Shown piece by piece: positions 1 to 7,881 of a stretch of 60,174 bases of DNA. The translations under genes and the position numbers were made by a program. Every line of letters starts with the position of its first letter. The stretch's first letter is position 1. The notes under the pieces were generated by a model. The model did no database searches and was not told where the DNA came from. It saw only the letters and a program-made list of their open reading frames with translations. The DNA is from VRUE01 sp045805805 (GTDB lineage: Bacteria; Actinomycetota; Thermoleophilia; Solirubrobacterales; 70-9), in NCBI GenBank assembly GCA_045805805.1, contig JBJMKO010000101.1, positions 1 through 60,174 of the forward strand. The letters run 5' to 3'.

Positions 1-720
1 ACGATGGCGGAGTACTTCCGCGAGCAGGGCGGCCAGGACGTGCTGCTCTTCATCGACAACATCTTCCGCTTCGTCCAGGCGGGCTCGGAGGTCTCGGCCC
101 TGCTCGGGCGCATGCCCTCCGCGGTCGGCTACCAGCCGACGCTGGAGACCGAGATGGGCGGCCTGCAGGAGCGGATCACCTCGACCGAGCGCGGCTCGGT
201 CACCTCGGTGCAGGCGATCTACGTCCCCGCCGACGACCTTACCGACCCGGCCCCGGCCTCTGTGTTCGCCCACCTCAACGCGACCACGACGCTCTCGCGG
301 GCGATCTCGGAGAAGGGGATCTACCCGGCCGTCGACCCGCTCGACTCGACCTCGACGATCCTCAAGCCCGGCGTCGTCGGCGAGGAGCACTACCGCACCG
401 CGACCGACGTCCAGGAAGTGCTGCAGCGCTACAAGGAGCTGCAGGACATCATCGCCATCCTTGGCATCGACGAGCTCTCCGACGAGGACAAGCAGACGGT
501 CACGCGCGCCCGCAAGATCGAGCGCTTCCTCTCGCAGCCGTTCTTCGTCGCCGAGCAGTTCACCGGCCGTAGCGGCGAGTACGTGCCGGTCAGCGAGACG
601 GTACGCGGCTTCCGCGAGATCCTCGACGGCGAGCACGACGAACTCTCCGAGGGCGCCTTCTACATGAAGGGCGGCATCGACCAGGTCACCGCCGACGCCG
701 GAGCGGCCGCGGCCGCCTAG
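1..720 (+). CDS. atpD: ATP synthase F1 subunit beta (3' part)
   Basis: The frame is open from the first base, so the N-terminal half with the Walker A loop lies outside the window. The 239 visible residues hold the Walker B strand (LLFIDNIFRF, near residue 15), the stretch ALLGRMPSAVGYQPTL typical of the catalytic beta subunit, and DELSDEDK near residue 157, the local form of the DELSEED loop that touches gamma. The protein is the catalytic nucleotide-binding subunit of the membrane F1Fo ATP synthase. The epsilon gene follows after 8 bases, the usual end of an atp operon. The C-terminus ends in an Ala-rich tail. Identity is secure. Confidence 0.98.
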   Translation, partial: TMAEYFREQGGQDVLLFIDNIFRFVQAGSEVSALLGRMPSAVGYQPTLETEMGGLQERITSTERGSVTSVQAIYVPADDLTDPAPASVFAHLNATTTLSRAISEKGIYPAVDPLDSTSTILKPGVVGEEHYRTATDVQEVLQRYKELQDIIAILGIDELSDEDKQTVTRARKIERFLSQPFFVAEQFTGRSGEYVPVSETVRGFREILDGEHDELSEGAFYMKGGIDQVTADAGAAAAA

Positions 721-728
721 GGGAGACG

Positions 729-1139
729 ATGGCCGCCGAGCACATGGTCGACGTCGAAGTCCTCACCCCCGAGGGCGAGGTCTTCAACGGCGAAGTCCGC
801 CAGGTCTCGACCCGCACCGCGGTCGGCGAGGTAGGCATCCTCGCCAATCACGCACCGCTGCTGGCAGCGCTGAAGCCAACCGAGCTACGCCTCCACGTCA
901 GCGATTCCGAGACGAAGCGCTACGCCCAGGCCCACGGCTGGCTACAGGTCTTCGGCAACCACGCCAAGCTCCTCCTCGAGGAGGCAATCGCCCCCGACGA
1001 GCTCGACCAGGCAAAGCTAAAAGAGCAACTGGCCGACGCCGAACAGCGCCTAGCCGAGGCCGGAGGAGGCGGCGCCGAGGCCCGCGCCCAAAAAGACCGC
1101 GAACGGGCCGAAGCCTTCCTGGCGATCGCCCAGGGCTGA
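729..1139 (+). CDS. atpC: ATP synthase F1 subunit epsilon
   Basis: This 136-residue protein has the normal length for epsilon. Its N-terminal beta-sandwich is recognisable from VEVLTPEGEVFNGEV and the GEVGILANHAPLLAAL segment. The C-terminal third is a charged, Ala-rich helical hairpin (DELDQAKLKEQLADAEQRL) that in this family regulates ATP hydrolysis. It sits 8 bases after atpD, with GGGGAGACG before the ATG serving as ribosome binding site. It is the last gene of the atp operon; the next gene starts about 200 bases later, after a palindromic element. Confidence 0.96.
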   Translation: MAAEHMVDVEVLTPEGEVFNGEVRQVSTRTAVGEVGILANHAPLLAALKPTELRLHVSDSETKRYAQAHGWLQVFGNHAKLLLEEAIAPDELDQAKLKEQLADAEQRLAEAGGGGAEARAQKDRERAEAFLAIAQG

Positions 1140-1191
1140 CGGGCCGAGCCGCCTCAGCAAAGTTACGTCGGCTCTCACGACTTCCTGCTTT

Positions 1192-1240
1192 GCTTGCTCC
1201 GTTTCGTCTCTATGGGGACCCGAACGGAGCAAGCGTCCCC
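1192..1240. repeat. PCE-6 element, copy 1 (hairpin with pseudoknot potential)
   Basis: Ten-base perfect arms GCTTGCTCCG (1192-1201) and CGGAGCAAGC (1225-1234) enclose TTTCGTCTCTATGGGGACC. The loop bases GGGGAC (1214-1219) are exactly complementary to GTCCCC just after the right arm (1235-1240), so an H-type pseudoknot can form. Related copies are at 36956-37008 and 52796-52832. The rest of the 1140-1340 gap shows no gene that I can support. Confidence 0.7.
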
Positions 1241-1340
1241 TGGTGGGGCGATGCAGGCAGCGATCTCGTGGTTCAAATACCGTCCGCTTCGGCATGAACG
1301 CTCGAATCTCACGACGCCTGGCTGCAGGAGCAACCTCCGG

Positions 1341-2429
1341 ATGAGCGATGAGGTCGTAGCGCTGGCCAGGCAGCTGCTTGGCTACGACACCTCCGAGCCG
1401 GAGGGGGTGCTTGAAGCTGCCGGGTTCGTCAAAGGGTGGCTGGAGGCGCGGGGGATCGAGGCTTCTCACGACGAGATTCGGGGGTTGCCGGTGCTGCGGG
1501 CCGAGGTTGGGCCGGAGGGTGCCCCGACGGTTGTCCTTCACGGGCATCTCGACGTCGTCCCCGGCCTGCCCGGGCAATTCGAGCCTCGGGTCGAGGGAGA
1601 CCGGCTCTACGGGCGCGGTGCCTACGACATGAAGGGGGCGCTGGCCGCGATGCTGCTCAGCGCCGCTGCCATGCGCGATCAGGACCAGGTTCGGGTGCGG
1701 CTGGGAATCGTCGGCGACGAGGAGTCCGAGGAGGAAACTGAGCGGGGCAGCGACCATCTGGTCGACAGCGGCTTCCTCGGCGACTTCGCGATCACGGGGG
1801 AGCCGACCGACCTGCACATCGGTGTCGAGGCCAAGGGCGTGCTGGCGCTGCGGGTCCAGGTGGGCGGGGTCGCGGCACATGGCGCCACGCCCTGGCTCGG
1901 CGACAACGCGGTCCTGAGGGCGATTGAGGTTTTCCGCAGTATCGAGTCGCTACCGTTCGCACGACACAGCTCTGAGCTGTTCGATCGCCCCTCGATCAAT
2001 CTCGGCCGGATCGTGGGGGGCGACGCGCTCAACAAGGTGCCCGACCGATGCGCCATCGACGTCGACATCCGCTACCTGCCCGATCAGGACCCCGCCACCC
2101 TGCTGGAGCAGGTGGAAAGCCTCGGTGCGGCCGAGGTCGAGCAGCTCTTCACCCGGCCCCCGGCGGTGGTCGACCGCGACTTGCCCTACGTGCGGGCGCT
2201 GCGCGAGGCGGCGCGGACCCATCACGACGGCGAGCCGATGAGCGTCGGCCGCGACGGCGCCTCCGACGCGGTCTCCTTCCTGCGCGTGGGGGTGCCGGCG
2301 GTCGAGTTCGGGCCGGTCGGCGAAGGGCACCATGGGCCGCAGGAGTGGGTCTCGGTCTCCTCCCTGCACACCTACCGGCAAACGCTCGACACCTTCCTCG
2401 GCTCGCTGCCGGGTCGACTCGACGCTTGA
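1341..2429 (+). CDS. M20-family metallopeptidase / deacylase
   Basis: A 362-residue member of the M20 (ArgE/DapE/CPG2) family of di-zinc amidohydrolases, which cut N-acyl groups or dipeptides in the cytoplasm. Visible metal and catalytic motifs are VVLHGHLDVVPG (His-x-Asp), YGRGAYDMKGALAAML (bridging Asp), GDEESEEE (Glu pair) and a late HHGPQEW (His). The frame is open further upstream to 1194, but that part crosses the PCE-6 hairpin and looks non-coding. ATGAGCGATGAGGTC at 1341 gives the normal family N-terminus. The LCP gene follows after 6 bases, suggesting one transcript. The substrate (acyl-ornithine, succinyl-diaminopimelate or a dipeptide) cannot be read from the sequence. Confidence 0.88.
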   Translation: MSDEVVALARQLLGYDTSEPEGVLEAAGFVKGWLEARGIEASHDEIRGLPVLRAEVGPEGAPTVVLHGHLDVVPGLPGQFEPRVEGDRLYGRGAYDMKGALAAMLLSAAAMRDQDQVRVRLGIVGDEESEEETERGSDHLVDSGFLGDFAITGEPTDLHIGVEAKGVLALRVQVGGVAAHGATPWLGDNAVLRAIEVFRSIESLPFARHSSELFDRPSINLGRIVGGDALNKVPDRCAIDVDIRYLPDQDPATLLEQVESLGAAEVEQLFTRPPAVVDRDLPYVRALREAARTHHDGEPMSVGRDGASDAVSFLRVGVPAVEFGPVGEGHHGPQEWVSVSSLHTYRQTLDTFLGSLPGRLDA

Positions 2430-2435
2430 GCCGCA

Positions 2436-4046
2436 GTGGCTGATCAGGTCTTCAGCAAGCCGCCGCCCTCCGGCGATCACGAGCCGCCGCCGAAGCGGAG
2501 GCGCTACTGGTGGCGCTTCACTCTCGGCTCGGTGGTGATCGTGGCCGTGGTCGCCGCGGCGACCTCGATCTCGATCCTTCGCTTCTTCGGCAGCGTCGCC
2601 GACGCCCTCTCCCACAACGGCGTCCTCACCCGCCAGCTGAAAAACAAACTGGCCGAGGTCAACGGCGGCGGCCCGGAGAACATCCTCATCCTCGGCTCCG
2701 ACAAGCGTGCCAGCCTGTCGGAAGACCCGGGGCGCTCGGACACGACGATCCTCTTGCGCCTCGACCCCGACCGCAACGCGATCGCCGTGATGTCGATCCC
2801 GCGCGATCTCAAGGTCGAAATCCCCGGTTACGGCACGGAAAAGTTCAACGCCGCCTACACCTACGGCGGTCCGAAGCTGACGCTACAGGTGGTGAAGGAA
2901 CTGACCGGGCTGCCGATCAACCACGTCGTCAACGTCGACTTCCTCGGCTTCGTCCGTGCGGTCGACGCGATCGGCTGCGTCTACGCCGACGTCGACCGCC
3001 GCTACTACCACTCCAACGTCGGCGTGCCGGCCTCCGAACAGTATTCGGAAATCAACATCAAGCCCGGGTACCAGATGCTCTGCGGAAAGAAGGCGCTGGA
3101 GTACGTGCGCTACCGCCACACCGATACCGACATCGTCCGCTCGGCGCGCCAACAGGACTTCCTCAGCGCCGCCCGCCAGCGGGTGCCGATCAAGGATCTG
3201 CTGCTCGGCCGCAGTGACCTGATCGACATCTTCACCCAGTACACGAGCTCGGACATCAGCGACACCGGCACGATGATCCAGGTGCTCGACCTCTTCGTCG
3301 AATCCCGCAACGCGGCGATCAAGGAGGTTCACTTTCCGGCCGAACTCGGGCCCAGCTACGTCTACGCCTCGCCGGAAGCGATCCAAGAAGCGGTCGACAA
3401 GTTCCTCGGGATAGAAGCGAGCGCGGGACCGCGCGGCTCGCTCGACGAAGGCCGCAGCAAGAGCTCCGGCAAGCACAAGTCGAAGAAGCACCCGCAGCCG
3501 AAGCCGCACATCGCCAAGCCGAAGCCGCCGGGCAGCGACGGCCTGGTCCCGGCGCGCGAAGCCGGGGAGCTGGAGGCGAAATCGGTCGCCCGCAAGGTCA
3601 GCGCCGGCTTCCCCGTCTTCTACCCGACGCGCCTGCCGTCCGGTGCCTACTACGTGGAAAGCAACTCCTACGAACACGTCCAGGACCCGCGCGTCTACCA
3701 CCTGCGCGATACCAATGACAACCGCCACGGTGCCTACCGGATGGTCGCCGAGCTGCCACTCTCCGACGGCATCCACTACTTCGGCCTGCAGGGGATCCAG
3801 GGTTGGTCGGACCCGCCGATCCTCGACAACCCGACCCTGACGAAGACGATCAACGGGCGCGAATACGACATCTACGTCGACGGGGACCGGATCCCGATCG
3901 TCGCCTGGCACCGGGGGGACAACAGCTACTGGGTATCGAATGACCTCCTCAACAGCTTGACCAACGACCAGATGATCGGGATCGCGCGCTCGGCTAGCGT
4001 CAAGATCCCGAACCAGAAGCGAAGAAAGGGGAGGGCGCAGCAATGA
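2436..4046 (+). CDS. LytR-CpsA-Psr (LCP) family glycopolymer ligase
   Basis: A 536-residue GTG-start protein with a cytoplasmic Pro/Arg-rich N-terminus, one membrane segment (about residues 27-50) and an extracytoplasmic LCP domain. LCP landmarks are ILILGSDKR, GRSDTTILLRLDP, MSIPRDLKVEIPG, KFNAAYTYGG and YVRYRHTDTDIVRSARQQ, which carry the conserved Asp and Arg residues of the phosphotransferase site. Such proteins attach polyprenyl-linked glycopolymers to peptidoglycan. After the catalytic domain comes a Lys/Pro-rich linker (about residues 345-380) and a roughly 150-residue C-terminal domain that I do not recognise. The gene overlaps ugd by ATGA, so polymer attachment and sugar supply are probably co-expressed. 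Confidence 0.92.
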   Translation: MADQVFSKPPPSGDHEPPPKRRRYWWRFTLGSVVIVAVVAAATSISILRFFGSVADALSHNGVLTRQLKNKLAEVNGGGPENILILGSDKRASLSEDPGRSDTTILLRLDPDRNAIAVMSIPRDLKVEIPGYGTEKFNAAYTYGGPKLTLQVVKELTGLPINHVVNVDFLGFVRAVDAIGCVYADVDRRYYHSNVGVPASEQYSEINIKPGYQMLCGKKALEYVRYRHTDTDIVRSARQQDFLSAARQRVPIKDLLLGRSDLIDIFTQYTSSDISDTGTMIQVLDLFVESRNAAIKEVHFPAELGPSYVYASPEAIQEAVDKFLGIEASAGPRGSLDEGRSKSSGKHKSKKHPQPKPHIAKPKPPGSDGLVPAREAGELEAKSVARKVSAGFPVFYPTRLPSGAYYVESNSYEHVQDPRVYHLRDTNDNRHGAYRMVAELPLSDGIHYFGLQGIQGWSDPPILDNPTLTKTINGREYDIYVDGDRIPIVAWHRGDNSYWVSNDLLNSLTNDQMIGIARSASVKIPNQKRRKGRAQQ

Positions 4047-6802
4047 CCGACGAGAGAGAGCCGATAGGCGTGGTCGGGGTCGGCTGGGTGGGGCTGGTCA
4101 CCGCCGCCTGCTTCGCCGAGCTCGGCCACCGCGTGATCGCCCGCGACATCCTGCCCGAGAAGGTCGAGGCGCTCTCACGCGGTGAGACGACGATCCACGA
4201 GCCGGGTCTCGGGGAGCTGCTGAAAAAAAACGCCGAGCGACTCACCTTCACGACCGACATGGGCGAGCTGCTCGCCGGGGCACGCCTCCTCTTCGTCTGC
4301 GTCGACACCCCGCCGACCGCCTCGGGCGATGCCGACCTCTCCAGGGTGCGCGCCGTGGTCGAGGATCTGGGGGGCGGCGATCACGTGCTGGTGATGAAGA
4401 GCACGGTGCCGGCGGGGACCGGGCAGTCGATCCGCCGCGACCTGCCCGGCGTCCCCTACGTCTCCTGCCCCGAGTTCCTCAAGGAGGGCTCGGCGGTCGA
4501 GGACTTCCTGCACCCCGACCGGGTCGTGGTCGGCGCCGACTCCGGCGCCGAGGCGGCCGCCGACGCCGTCGCCGCTCTCTACCAGCCGCTCGGCGGTGAG
4601 ATCGTCCGCACCGACGTCGCCAGCGCCGAGATGATCAAGCTCGCGTCCAACGCCTTCCTCGCGACCAAGATCTCCTTCGTCAACGAGATCGCCAACGTCT
4701 GCGAGGAGGTCGGCGCCGACGTCGGCGAAGTCGCCCGCGGCATGGGTCTCGACCAGCGCATCGGCCCCGCCTTCCTCAGAGCCGGGATCGGCTATGGGGG
4801 CAGTTGCTTCGACGGCGAGGAGAGGTTGCTCGTGCGCCATCACGGGATGCCCAAATTGACTTCCTTCAAGGAGCTGTGGGATCTCGTGGGCAGCGATTCG
4901 GCGACGGTCGATGGCGAGACGATCGAGCCACAAGACCTCTGGGCGTGGTCGTGGGTTCCGGGGGAGCGAGAGGCAGAGTGGATGCCGGTAACGCTGCTGA
5001 CTAGGCGAGCCTATGACGGAAAGATGATCGAGATCAGGACCAAGATGGGGCGGCGGCTACGGGTCACCGCCGATCATCCAGTGATCGTTGGCGACGGGCG
5101 AGACGACGAAGTTCTGACGACGGTTCGCGCTGAGGAGGTGACCGATTCCGATTGGCTTCCGCTCGCAGGCGGGGGAGCCGACGGTTTCGCGCCGCTCGCA
5201 TACTCGACCTTCGCCGCGATAGAAGACTCGATCCCCTTGGAACAGGTGATCGTTCGTCCGGAGCGACGCGAGACAGAGAGCCTCCGCGCTTTGCCGGCTG
5301 CCCAGAGGACCGCGCTGCTCGAGCACCCACGCGGCCAGGCTCAGCGGATGGGCGACATCAGCCGCAGCGGGGCATTGCGCCTTTCCGAGGCGTGTGAATC
5401 GCGGATGGACCTTAAGGGGGCAACTCTCGGCACGGCGCGCAACGGCACCTACGTTCCGGAGCGACTGTGCATCGACGATGACTTCTGGCGGATCGTCGGC
5501 CTCTATGTGGCAGAGGGTCACGTCGCCCAAGACCGAGGCAGAAACGAGGCCCTGCGCGAACGAATCACCTGGTCGTTTCACCCAACCGAAGAGGAGCATC
5601 TGGTCCAGCAAGTCGCCGACTATTGGGAGGGCCAGGGCGTCAAGACAAAGGTCTTTACGGCGTCTACCGCGCGCTGCGTGCGGGTCTCGTCTCGAGTCCT
5701 AGCGGCATGGTGGACCGAAGTGCTCGGTCTCGGCCGCAACAGCTACGAGCAACGACTCCCGAATCTGATCTGGGAGCAGTCGAGTTCCCGCAAGTGGGCG
5801 CTTCTGTCAGGTCTTTGGGAGGGCGATGGATCTTGGTCCCTGGTGAACGGTGGACCGAGTGTCGCGCTCGAATTCGGCACGATCAGCGACGAGCTTGCCG
5901 ACGGCGTCGCACGTCTCCTGCGCGACCTCGGGATCGTCTGCTCCTGGAAGCGAGGTCGGACGCGGAAGTCGACCAAGGAGACCCACTGGCTCACGGTGAG
6001 CGGGGCCGATCAGGTCGAACGCGCAATTCAGCTCGTACCTGAGGCTGAGCGTGGACGAGTGGTGAAGTCCCTCGGGAGGCAGAGCAAGCGGATAGCGCCA
6101 ACCGGTTTCCGCCAGTTTGGTGAGTCGTTGACGGCGTGGGCGCGTGTTGCCAGAACCTCGAAGAGTCGCTCGTCCGGAGCGGTGTACTCGTTGGAGGTTC
6201 CCGGCTCTCAGACCGTAGTCACGAGCGGCGGTTTGGTTTCCCATAACTGCTTCCCGAAGGATCTCAAGGCCCTCAAGCAGCTCGCAGGCAATACCGGCTA
6301 CCACTTCCAGCTGCTCACGGCCGTGATCGAGGTGAACGAGCTGCAGAAGCGGCGGGTGGTGAAGAAGCTCCAGTCCCGCCTCGGCTCGCTTGCCGGTAGG
6401 CGCGTGGCCTTGCTTGGCCTGGCCTTCAAGCCGGATACAGACGACATGCGGGAGGCCTCGAGCCTGGTCTTGGCGGCGCGGCTTCAGGGCGAGGGGGCAG
6501 AGGTCTCCGCCTATGACCCGGTTGCGGCCGAGGCCGCGAAGGGCCTTCTCGACCGGGTCGAGTTCTGCGAGTCGGCGCTGGAGGCCCTGGATGGGGCCGA
6601 CGCCGCGGTCCTCGTCACCGAGTGGCCCGAGTTCGCCGAGCTGGACTGGACGGCCGCCGCCGGCCGCATGGCCCGGCCCCTGCTGATCGACGGGCGCAAC
6701 TTCCTCGACCCCAATCTGCTGCGGAGCGCCGGCTTCGAGTACGAGGGCATCGGCCGGGCGGTCGAGACCGAGATCGCCGTGCAGACGGAAACTGCTTCCT
6801 AG
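4043..6802 (+). CDS. ugd: UDP-glucose/nucleotide-sugar 6-dehydrogenase, intein-containing precursor
   Basis: The 919-residue precursor consists of an N-extein (254 aa), a 481-aa intein and a C-extein (184 aa). The spliced enzyme would have 438 aa, normal for UDP-glucose/UDP-mannose-type dehydrogenases, which oxidise the C6 alcohol to a carboxylate with NAD. N-extein landmarks are the Rossmann start GVVGVGWVGLVTAACFAELG, STVPAGTG, CPEFLKEGSAVEDF and the Lys-Asn pair in MIKLASNAFLATKISF. The catalytic cysteine of GGSCFPKD is the first residue after the intein, so the unspliced protein cannot be active. The C-extein has the second Rossmann domain (LGLAFKPDTDDMREASS). The gene overlaps the LCP gene by four bases. 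The exact sugar substrate is inferred from the neighbouring NDP-sugar genes. Confidence 0.94.
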   Translation: MTDEREPIGVVGVGWVGLVTAACFAELGHRVIARDILPEKVEALSRGETTIHEPGLGELLKKNAERLTFTTDMGELLAGARLLFVCVDTPPTASGDADLSRVRAVVEDLGGGDHVLVMKSTVPAGTGQSIRRDLPGVPYVSCPEFLKEGSAVEDFLHPDRVVVGADSGAEAAADAVAALYQPLGGEIVRTDVASAEMIKLASNAFLATKISFVNEIANVCEEVGADVGEVARGMGLDQRIGPAFLRAGIGYGGSCFDGEERLLVRHHGMPKLTSFKELWDLVGSDSATVDGETIEPQDLWAWSWVPGEREAEWMPVTLLTRRAYDGKMIEIRTKMGRRLRVTADHPVIVGDGRDDEVLTTVRAEEVTDSDWLPLAGGGADGFAPLAYSTFAAIEDSIPLEQVIVRPERRETESLRALPAAQRTALLEHPRGQAQRMGDISRSGALRLSEACESRMDLKGATLGTARNGTYVPERLCIDDDFWRIVGLYVAEGHVAQDRGRNEALRERITWSFHPTEEEHLVQQVADYWEGQGVKTKVFTASTARCVRVSSRVLAAWWTEVLGLGRNSYEQRLPNLIWEQSSSRKWALLSGLWEGDGSWSLVNGGPSVALEFGTISDELADGVARLLRDLGIVCSWKRGRTRKSTKETHWLTVSGADQVERAIQLVPEAERGRVVKSLGRQSKRIAPTGFRQFGESLTAWARVARTSKSRSSGAVYSLEVPGSQTVVTSGGLVSHNCFPKDLKALKQLAGNTGYHFQLLTAVIEVNELQKRRVVKKLQSRLGSLAGRRVALLGLAFKPDTDDMREASSLVLAARLQGEGAEVSAYDPVAAEAAKGLLDRVEFCESALEALDGADAAVLVTEWPEFAELDWTAAAGRMARPLLIDGRNFLDPNLLRSAGFEYEGIGRAVETEIAVQTETAS
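4805..6247 (+). other. Intein with LAGLIDADG homing endonuclease domain
   Basis: The element encodes 481 residues, from Cys1 (TGC at 4805) to a terminal His-Asn (VSHN, AAC at 6245-6247), followed by Cys+1 at 6248. Splicing block A is CFDGEERLLV, block B is LRVTADHPVIV with the TxxH motif, and blocks F/G are YSLEVPGSQTVVTSGGLVSHN. Two LAGLIDADG-type motifs are visible: WRIVGLYVAEGHV (about 5486) and LLSGLWEGDGSW (about 5800), both with an acidic residue at the catalytic position, so the endonuclease may be intact. Codon use is less GC-biased at third positions than in the exteins, consistent with lateral entry. An intein in UDP-glucose dehydrogenase is known from Methanocaldococcus jannaschii; whether the insertion site is the same I cannot check here. 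Confidence 0.95.
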
Positions 6803-6898
6803 TGTCTCTGGCCAAGCAGACCAAGGACGCAGGGAGCGTGGCGTGCTCTGCACGCGAGCGACTGAGGACGCCGGTATGCGCCGGCCAGGGACACTAGG
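6798..6898. repeat. PCE-4 element, copy 1
   Basis: The left arm CCTAGTGTCTCTGGCC (6798-6813) contains the ugd stop codon TAG. The right arm GGCCAGGGACACTAGG (6883-6898) ends on the first base of the next gene's GTG. The arms pair over 16 bp with one G-T wobble. The core between them includes AAGGACGCAGGGAGCGTGGC and GTGCTCTGCACGCGAGCGAC. The same core, with one change over about 48 bases, is found reversed at 55595-55694 with different arms. Confidence 0.85.
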
Positions 6899-7881
6899 TG
6901 CAGGCGATCGTCCTAGTAGGAGGCGAGGGGACGCGGTTGCGGCCGCTGACCTCAACCGTGCCCAAGCCGGCACTCACCCTGGTCGACCGACCGTTCCTCG
7001 CCTACATGATCGAGTGGCTCGCCGGCCACGGGGTGACCGAGGTCGTGCTCGCTTGTGGCTTCCTTCCCGACGTGTTGCGCGAGGCGCTCGCCGGCGAGGA
7101 GGGCCGGGCGGGTGTCTCGATCCGCTACGTGGTCGAGCCCCAGCGGCGTGGCACGGCCGGTGCGATCCGCTTCGCCGCCGACGAGCTGGGTGCCGACCTC
7201 GACGACCGCTTCCTGGCCCTCAACGGAGACGTGCTCACGGATCTCGACCTGAGCGCGCTGCTGGGCGCCCACGCCGATCGAAAGGCGAGCGCGACCCTCG
7301 GCCTGCACCCGGTCGACGACTCCTCCGCTTACGGCCTGGTCCACAGCGGTCCGGAGGGCGCCGTCCTGGAATTCCTCGAGAAGACCGGCGAGAGCGTGCC
7401 GGGGGAAGTCAACGCCGGGATGTACGTGCTCGAGCGCTCGGTTCTCGACCTGGTTCCGCCCGGCGAGGAGGTCTCGATCGAGCGCGACGTCTTCCCGCGG
7501 CTGGTCGGCGAGGGCCTGCACGGCCTTCGGCTCGACGGCTACTGGATGGACATCGGCACACCGGAGCGCTACCTGCAGGCCAGCTGGGACATCCTCGAGC
7601 GACGGGTGGAGACACGGGTGCAGGCAACCGCCCCGGGGATGCTCGTCGCGTCCGGGGCGGAGGTCGCGACGGGGGCGACCGTGGGCCCCCGAGCGGTGCT
7701 CGGCCCGGGTTGCCGCGTTGCCGACGGCGCCGAGGTCCGAGAATCGGTCCTGCTCGATGGCTGCTCGGTCGGCGAGGGCGCGCGGGTGAGCGGCTCGATT
7801 CTCTCTGCCGGTGTCACGGTCGCGCCTGGCGCGACCGTCGAGGGCGCGGTCGCCGGAGTGGATGAAAGAGTCTCCGGCTGA
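6898..7881 (+). CDS. NDP-sugar pyrophosphorylase (mannose-1-phosphate guanylyltransferase-like)
   Basis: A 327-residue GTG-start nucleotidyltransferase. The N-terminal signature LVGGEGTRLRPLT with PKPALTLVDRP binds NTP and sugar-1-phosphate. LNGDVLTD supplies the metal-binding Asp, and EFLEKTGE and YWMDIGTPERY are typical of the family. The last 90 residues form a left-handed beta-helix of hexapeptide-like repeats (GATVGPRAVLGPGCRVADGA). It makes an NDP-sugar donor; GDP-mannose is the best guess because the next gene is a phosphoglucose/phosphomannose isomerase, but dTDP- or UDP-glucose cannot be excluded. Its start codon abuts the PCE-4 right arm, and its stop overlaps the next ATG by one base. 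Confidence 0.88.
   Translation: MQAIVLVGGEGTRLRPLTSTVPKPALTLVDRPFLAYMIEWLAGHGVTEVVLACGFLPDVLREALAGEEGRAGVSIRYVVEPQRRGTAGAIRFAADELGADLDDRFLALNGDVLTDLDLSALLGAHADRKASATLGLHPVDDSSAYGLVHSGPEGAVLEFLEKTGESVPGEVNAGMYVLERSVLDLVPPGEEVSIERDVFPRLVGEGLHGLRLDGYWMDIGTPERYLQASWDILERRVETRVQATAPGMLVASGAEVATGATVGPRAVLGPGCRVADGAEVRESVLLDGCSVGEGARVSGSILSAGVTVAPGATVEGAVAGVDERVSG

Noticed and set aside
1240..1340. Possible tRNA (T-loop-like GGTTCAAATACC and CTCGAATC)
   Set aside because: No pairable acceptor stem, D-arm or anticodon arm could be laid out around either T-loop-like string.
2883..4043. 386-residue minus-strand ORF opposite the LCP gene
   Set aside because: It is a shadow of the LCP frame; the plus-strand protein has clear LCP motifs and a membrane anchor.
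6798..6898. PCE elements as ordinary insertion sequences or MITEs
   Set aside because: No direct target duplications could be seen, the terminal inverted repeats differ from copy to copy, and no transposase is present in the window.
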